Assembly (NCBI GenBank): GCA_017548225.1
Contig: JAFYMV010000085.1
Coordinates: 1 to 20,978 of the forward strand
Length of the DNA stretch: 20,978 nucleotides
Origin: Bacteroidaceae bacterium
GTDB lineage: Bacteria > Bacteroidota > Bacteroidia > Bacteroidales > Bacteroidaceae
Direction: 5' to 3'
Both the position numbers and the translations under genes were made by a program. Below are positions 17,884 to 20,978 of the stretch, piece by piece (position 1 is the stretch's first letter; each line of letters starts with the position of its first letter). The notes beneath the pieces were generated by a model, which saw only the letters and a program-made list of their open reading frames with translations, ran no database searches and was not told where the DNA came from.

Positions 17884-19155
17884 ATGGAGCCATTAGCCGA
17901 ACGCCTGCGTCCCTCGACGCTTGACAACTATATAGGACAAAAGCATCTCGTAGGCCCCGATGCCGTACTGCGCCGCATGATAGAGTCGGGGCGCATATCC
18001 TCATTCATCCTTTGGGGACCTCCGGGCACGGGTAAGACCACATTGGCCCACATCATCGCCAAGAAGTTGGAGGTACCCTTCTACACTCTCAATGCCGTAT
18101 CATCGGGTGTAAAAGATGTGCGTGAGGTCATCGAGAGTGCACAGAAGAACCGTTTCTTCTCACAGAACAGTCCCATCCTCTTCATTGACGAGATACACCG
18201 TTTCAACAAGTCGCAGCAAGACTCCCTATTGGCCGCTGTAGAGCGCGGCGTCGTCACCCTCATCGGTGCCACCACCGAGAACCCCTCATTCGAGATCATA
18301 CGCCCCCTGCTCTCGCGCTGCCAGCTCTATATACTCAAATCGCTCGACAAGCAGGACCTACTTGACCTGCTCGACCGTGCCATCACCGAAGATTTCTACC
18401 TAAAAAGCAAGAATATCACCATCCGTGAGACCGATGCCCTGCTGCGTTTCTCCGGAGGCGATGCGCGCAAACTGCTCAACACCCTTGAGCTGGTTGTCGA
18501 AGCCGAAAGCAGCGCCGAAGAGGTCATCATCACCAATGATGTGGTTACCGAGCGCCTGCAGCAGAATCCTCTGGCATATGACAAAGACGGCGAGATGCAC
18601 TACGACATCGTATCGGCCTATATCAAGTCCATCCGTGGCAGCGACCCCGACGGTGCGCTCTACTGGTTGGCCCGCATGATCCAAGGCGGCGAAGACCCCT
18701 CGTTCATCGCTCGCCGACTGGTCATCTCCGCTTCAGAAGATATCGGCTTGGCCAACCCCAATGCCCTGCTCATTGCCAATGCCGCCTTTGATGCGGTGAT
18801 GAAGATAGGCTGGCCCGAAGGGCGCATACCCCTTGCCGAAGCTACGGTATACCTTGCCACCAGCCCCAAGAGCAACTCTGCCTATAAAGGCATCAACACC
18901 GCCCTTGCCCTTGTAGAGCAGACAGGCAACCTGCCCGTACCGCTACACCTGCGCAATGCCCCCACCAAGCTGATGAAGGAGTTGGGCTATAGCGAAGGCT
19001 ATAAGTACGCCCACGACTATGCGAACAACTTCGTCCAGCAACAGTTCCTCCCCGACGAGCTCACCGGCACCCAACTGTGGACACCCCAGCCCAATGCCTC
19101 CGAAGAGAAGCTCAAGGAACGCATGCGCTATCTCTGGAAAGACAGGTATCAATGA
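17884..19155 (+). CDS. rarA: Replication-associated recombination protein A (MgsA/RarA-type AAA+ ATPase)
   Basis: 423 residues, normal length for RarA. The start (MEPLAERLRPSTLDNYIGQKHLVG-like; PLAERLRP is the family hallmark) fits the chosen ATG. Walker A is GPPGTGKTT (residues 45-53), Walker B is LFIDEIHRFNKSQQD with Asp102-Glu103, and sensor 1 is IGATTENPSFE. The C-terminal part (QGGEDPSFIARRLVISASE; YLATSPKSNSAYKGINTAL) is the conserved tetramerisation region of the family. It acts in the cytoplasm at stalled replication forks together with SSB. It starts 29 nt after the last operon gene, so it may receive read-through transcription, but it has no functional link to the uptake genes. Confidence 0.96.
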   Translation: MEPLAERLRPSTLDNYIGQKHLVGPDAVLRRMIESGRISSFILWGPPGTGKTTLAHIIAKKLEVPFYTLNAVSSGVKDVREVIESAQKNRFFSQNSPILFIDEIHRFNKSQQDSLLAAVERGVVTLIGATTENPSFEIIRPLLSRCQLYILKSLDKQDLLDLLDRAITEDFYLKSKNITIRETDALLRFSGGDARKLLNTLELVVEAESSAEEVIITNDVVTERLQQNPLAYDKDGEMHYDIVSAYIKSIRGSDPDGALYWLARMIQGGEDPSFIARRLVISASEDIGLANPNALLIANAAFDAVMKIGWPEGRIPLAEATVYLATSPKSNSAYKGINTALALVEQTGNLPVPLHLRNAPTKLMKELGYSEGYKYAHDYANNFVQQQFLPDELTGTQLWTPQPNASEEKLKERMRYLWKDRYQ

Positions 19156-19156
19156 C

Positions 19157-19210
19157 CTTAGAGGGCTCAGAGCTCTTAGAGGACTCCGAGGACTCCGAGG
19201 ACTCCGAGTC
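19157..19210. repeat. Nonamer minisatellite, six 9-bp units
   Basis: Units: CTTAGAGGG, CTCAGAGCT, CTTAGAGGA, CTCCGAGGA, CTCCGAGGA, CTCCGAGTC. The array starts 2 nt after the rarA stop. Its end also folds into a perfect hairpin (GAGGACT 19197-19203, loop CCG, AGTCCTC 19207-19213), which could act as a weak terminator for rarA, though no T-run follows. Confidence 0.85.
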
Positions 19211-19226
19211 CTCCAAGAAAAGCTCC

Positions 19227-19310
19227 CCCTACCCCCTCACCCCTAATCTCTCACCCCTAATCCCTCAACCCTAATCCCTCAACCCTAATCCCCCTACCCT
19301 AATCCCCCTA
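19227..19310. repeat. Heptamer/14-mer minisatellite, six 14-bp units
   Basis: Six 14-bp units built from pairs of heptamers; the consensus is CCCTAAT plus CCCTCAA or CCCCCTA, and the first unit is CCCTACCCCCTCAC. Two pairs of adjacent units are identical (19255-19268 with 19269-19282; 19283-19296 with 19297-19310), a sign of recent duplication. The array ends 5 nt before the dehydrogenase start codon. Confidence 0.9.
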
Positions 19311-19315
19311 CCCCC

Positions 19316-20266
19316 ATGACCATCATCATCCTCGACGGACACGCCCTCAATCCAGGCGACCTCAGCTACGACAGACTAGAACAGTACGGCACCCTCAAGG
19401 TATATGACCGCACCGCTCCCGACCAGGTGATAGCGCGTGCCAAGGATGCCGATGCCCTATTGATTAACAAGGTAGTGCTCGGCGAGCGCGAGTTTGCCCA
19501 GCTCCCCCGTCTGCGCTATATCGGTGTACAGGCCACAGGGTATAATGTCGTCGATGTAGAGGCCGCACGCAGGCATGGCATTGTCGTTACCAATATCCCA
19601 GCTTATAGCACCCCGTCAGTAGCACAGATGGTCATGGCCCACCTGCTCAATATCACCCAAAGCGTAGGCTACTACGCACAGCAAAACCGTGCCGGACGCT
19701 GGACCGACAGCCCTGACTTCTGCTATTGGGACAGCCCGCTCATCGAGCTCGCAGGCAAGCAGATGGGCATCATCGGCTTTGGCCGCACGGGCAGTGCCGT
19801 AGCGCACCTAGCCCAAGCCTTCGGCATGAAGGTAGCCGCCTACACCTCGAAGCCGCAAGAGTCATTGCCCGAAGGTGTAGAGAAGCTCCCGCTCGATGCT
19901 CTCTTTGCCACCTCCGATGTGGTGAGCCTGCACTGTCCGCTCACCCCCGACACCCACCATCTTGTCAATGCCGAGCGCCTAGCACTGATGAAGCCCACTG
20001 CCATACTCATCAACACCGCTCGTGGCCCTATCGTCGACGAGCAAGCACTGGCATACGCCCTTAATAGCGGCGCCCTGCATGCTGCAGGCATTGATGTATT
20101 GTGCGAAGAGCCTCCACTTGCAGGGTCTCCCCTGCTCACCGCACGCAACAGCTTCATCACCCCCCATATCGCATGGGCCACACTCGAAGCCCGCACCCGC
20201 CTGCTCGATATCTGCGAAGCCAATCTCCGCGCCTTCATCGAAGGCCATCCGCAGAATGTAGTGTGA
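19316..20266 (+). CDS. D-2-hydroxyacid dehydrogenase (glycerate dehydrogenase/hydroxypyruvate reductase-like)
   Basis: 316 residues, normal family length. The start (MTIIILDGHALNPGDLSYD) is typical of glycerate-dehydrogenase-like members. The NAD-binding loop is GFGRTG (154-159). The three catalytic residues are present: Arg236 in NTARGPIVDE, Glu265 in DVLCEEPP and His284 in ITPHIAWAT. It should interconvert a D-2-hydroxyacid and the 2-keto acid in the cytoplasm with NAD(P)H; hydroxypyruvate/glycerate is the best guess, but exact substrate cannot be fixed. Its leader is made of a repeat array that ends 5 nt before the ATG, so there is no visible Shine-Dalgarno sequence or promoter of the TAnnTTTG kind, and transcription may come from upstream. 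A strong terminator follows at 20341-20380. Confidence 0.94.
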   Translation: MTIIILDGHALNPGDLSYDRLEQYGTLKVYDRTAPDQVIARAKDADALLINKVVLGEREFAQLPRLRYIGVQATGYNVVDVEAARRHGIVVTNIPAYSTPSVAQMVMAHLLNITQSVGYYAQQNRAGRWTDSPDFCYWDSPLIELAGKQMGIIGFGRTGSAVAHLAQAFGMKVAAYTSKPQESLPEGVEKLPLDALFATSDVVSLHCPLTPDTHHLVNAERLALMKPTAILINTARGPIVDEQALAYALNSGALHAAGIDVLCEEPPLAGSPLLTARNSFITPHIAWATLEARTRLLDICEANLRAFIEGHPQNVV

Positions 20267-20340
20267 GATTGGCTATTTTATCTCCTAAAAATTGGTGATT
20301 AGAGCCTTGCAATAGAAAAAATGGACAAAGACTTTTTTTG

Positions 20341-20380
20341 AAATGCAAGGCTCCATTAATTTTATTGGAGCCTTGCATTT
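20341..20380 (+). terminator. Intrinsic terminator after the dehydrogenase gene
   Basis: Perfect 15-bp stem (AAATGCAAGGCTCCA 20341-20355 with its complement 20366-20380), 10-nt AT-rich loop, and a T-run at the 3' foot. It lies 74 nt after the stop codon. A T-rich run also precedes it, so it could work in both directions. Confidence 0.85.
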
Positions 20381-20432
20381 TCACCCTCCCCTATTTATGC
20401 GGTGGAAACGCCGTTTTTGCTTATTTCAGTGA

Positions 20433-20583
20433 GTAAAGAATTTCCATTTTTGCCCTGGCAAGGGGAATCAATTGAAAATTGAAAATTGAGAATTGAGAAT
20501 TAAACCAACATCGCGGTTTTCGTTTTCGTCATCGTTTTCGTTGGGCCTTGCTCCTTGCCAGGTCAAAAATAAAAATCGTTTAC
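20433..20583. repeat. 151-bp element with imperfect 33-bp inverted repeats (MITE-like)
   Basis: The left arm 20433-20465 and right arm 20551-20583 match in inverted orientation at 27 of 33 positions; the best part is TTTTTGCCCTGGCAAGG against TTTTTGACCTGGCAAGG. Inside lie a heptamer array (20471-20505) and a 9-bp direct repeat CGTTTTCGT (20521-20529 and 20533-20541). No clear target duplication or coding sequence is seen, so mobility is only a suggestion. Confidence 0.6.
20471..20505. repeat. Heptamer tandem repeat, five units
   Basis: Units: ATTGAAA, ATTGAAA, ATTGAGA, ATTGAGA, ATTAAAC. It has the same 7-bp period and the same number of units as the array inside dsbD (4486-4520), with a related TTGA core. 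Confidence 0.85.
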
Positions 20584-20726
20584 ACGGCAAAGGGGTGAGA
20601 TTAAAAGCTATTTGCCGTTAGCGCACTCATCTCCATAGATACTACAGTTTCTATAGACAAAGTTCAACAGGTGATTTTTAGTGATGACACCGATATGTAA
20701 TATTACTCCTATATATATAGACAAGC

Positions 20727-20755
20727 AAAGGGCTGCCCATATGGGCAGCCCTTTT
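20727..20755 (-). terminator. Palindromic terminator of the small minus-strand gene
   Basis: AAAGGGCTGCCCAT (20727-20740) is followed directly by its exact complement (20741-20754), giving a GC-rich stem with A-rich flank on one side and a T-rich flank on the other. It lies 26 nt after the stop of the gene at 20781-20951. The symmetry means it could also stop transcription coming from the left. Confidence 0.85.
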
Positions 20756-20780
20756 GCTTATTGATGTGTGGGGATGGAGG

Positions 20781-20951
20781 TTACTTTGAGTCATCAGCCC
20801 AGAGGTTACCCCATGTGCCACGACGGCGGTTTGACATCACGGCATCGTCATCGGTTGTCTCGTCAGACACGCCGATAGATGCGGCAAGCATTGACACCAT
20901 TTCAAATTCTGCAATCTCCATAGCGGGAGCGATATATTTTTTCTTTTCCAT
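20781..20951 (-). CDS. Small protein of 56 residues, Bacteroidales-type short ORF; function unknown
   Basis: The frame starts with MEKKKYIAPAMEIAEFEMV, then SMLAASIGVSDE, an acidic Asp/Thr stretch, and the tail NRRRGTWGNLWADDSK. An N-terminal Tyr-x-x-Pro followed by alternating Glu/hydrophobic residues, a short hydrophobic (L)LA(A/G)S site and an Arg-rich, Trp-containing tail is a pattern I recall from many short unannotated Bacteroidales proteins; I cannot search to confirm it. There is no classical signal peptide. Another in-frame ATG lies at 20957 (adding Met-Ile), so the exact start is unsure. A strong terminator follows. The opposite strand is also open here for 68 codons, but its product looks random and it would run against the terminator. 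The promoter lies beyond the right edge. Confidence 0.7.
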   Translation of the reverse strand: MEKKKYIAPAMEIAEFEMVSMLAASIGVSDETTDDDAVMSNRRRGTWGNLWADDSK

Positions 20952-20978
20952 AATCATATTCTTTTAAAGGAGTTCAGG

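Larger units (their letters stand above)
20267..20780. other. Gene-free, repeat-rich stretch of about 510 nt
   Basis: No convincing gene on either strand. It holds the dehydrogenase terminator with an extra repeat copy (20302-20380), a 151-bp inverted-repeat element (20433-20583), a further 8-bp hairpin ACGGCAAA/TTTGCCGT (20584-20591 with 20611-20618), and the palindromic terminator of the small minus-strand gene (20727-20755). The part from about 20620 to 20720 is AT-rich with nothing recognisable. Confidence 0.75.

Noticed and set aside
19227..19310. Telomere-like CCCTAA repeats or a CRISPR array
   Set aside because: The resemblance to eukaryotic telomere repeat is only superficial, and there are no spacers: it is a plain heptamer tandem repeat.
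20761..20967. 68-codon open frame on the plus strand over the small gene
   Set aside because: The minus-strand frame has a coherent protein pattern and a terminator in the right place; the plus-strand product does not.

Overview
The window looks like chromosomal DNA from a member of the order Bacteroidales (Bacteroides/Prevotella-type; genus not resolved). The evidence is a SusC/SusD outer-membrane pair, lipoproteins of the DUF4843 and PKD-like kinds, several exported TlpA-like proteins, and two promoters that match the Bacteroidetes sigma-ABfr consensus (TTTG, 20 nt, TAnnTTTG). I saw no rRNA, tRNA, insertion sequence, phage gene or CRISPR array.

Left part, minus strand (1-4987): from right to left, a full-length DsbD-type transmembrane thiol reductant (3041-4987); a 15-bp perfect hairpin between genes; a transporter of the bile-acid:sodium-symporter type (1988-2938); an exported lipoprotein cyclophilin (1098-1979); and an M16 zinc peptidase cut by the left window edge (1-1052). 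The last three are tightly spaced and probably co-transcribed.

Centre, plus strand (5396-17854): a tightly packed operon of nine genes starts at a strong promoter match that faces away from dsbD across a 408-nt gap. In order: an exported protein resembling a TlpA-family protein without its thioredoxin domain, SusC with an STN domain, SusD, a DUF4843 lipoprotein, a PKD-like lipoprotein, and three exported DUF4369/TlpA-type proteins. The first two of these three carry CGPC and CAPC active sites; in the third the thioredoxin fold is kept but both cysteines are gone. (Counting the first gene, eight coding regions are certain members; rarA may be a ninth by read-through.) No glycoside hydrolase, polysaccharide lyase, sulfatase or sigma/anti-sigma pair is present, so this is not an ordinary glycan locus. 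A surface importer, surface lipoproteins and periplasmic thiol proteins opposite dsbD suggest a nutrient-uptake system tied to periplasmic thiol redox; the substrate is unknown.

Right part (17884-20978): rarA (replication-associated AAA+ ATPase), then a 160-nt gap built almost wholly of two back-to-back minisatellites (9-bp and 7/14-bp periods) ending 5 nt before a D-2-hydroxyacid dehydrogenase gene. After a strong terminator comes a gene-poor, repeat-rich stretch with a 151-bp element bounded by imperfect 33-bp inverted repeats and holding another heptamer array. Last is a 56-codon minus-strand gene for a small protein with its own palindromic terminator. Related heptamer arrays occur at three places in the window, one of them inside the dsbD coding sequence.
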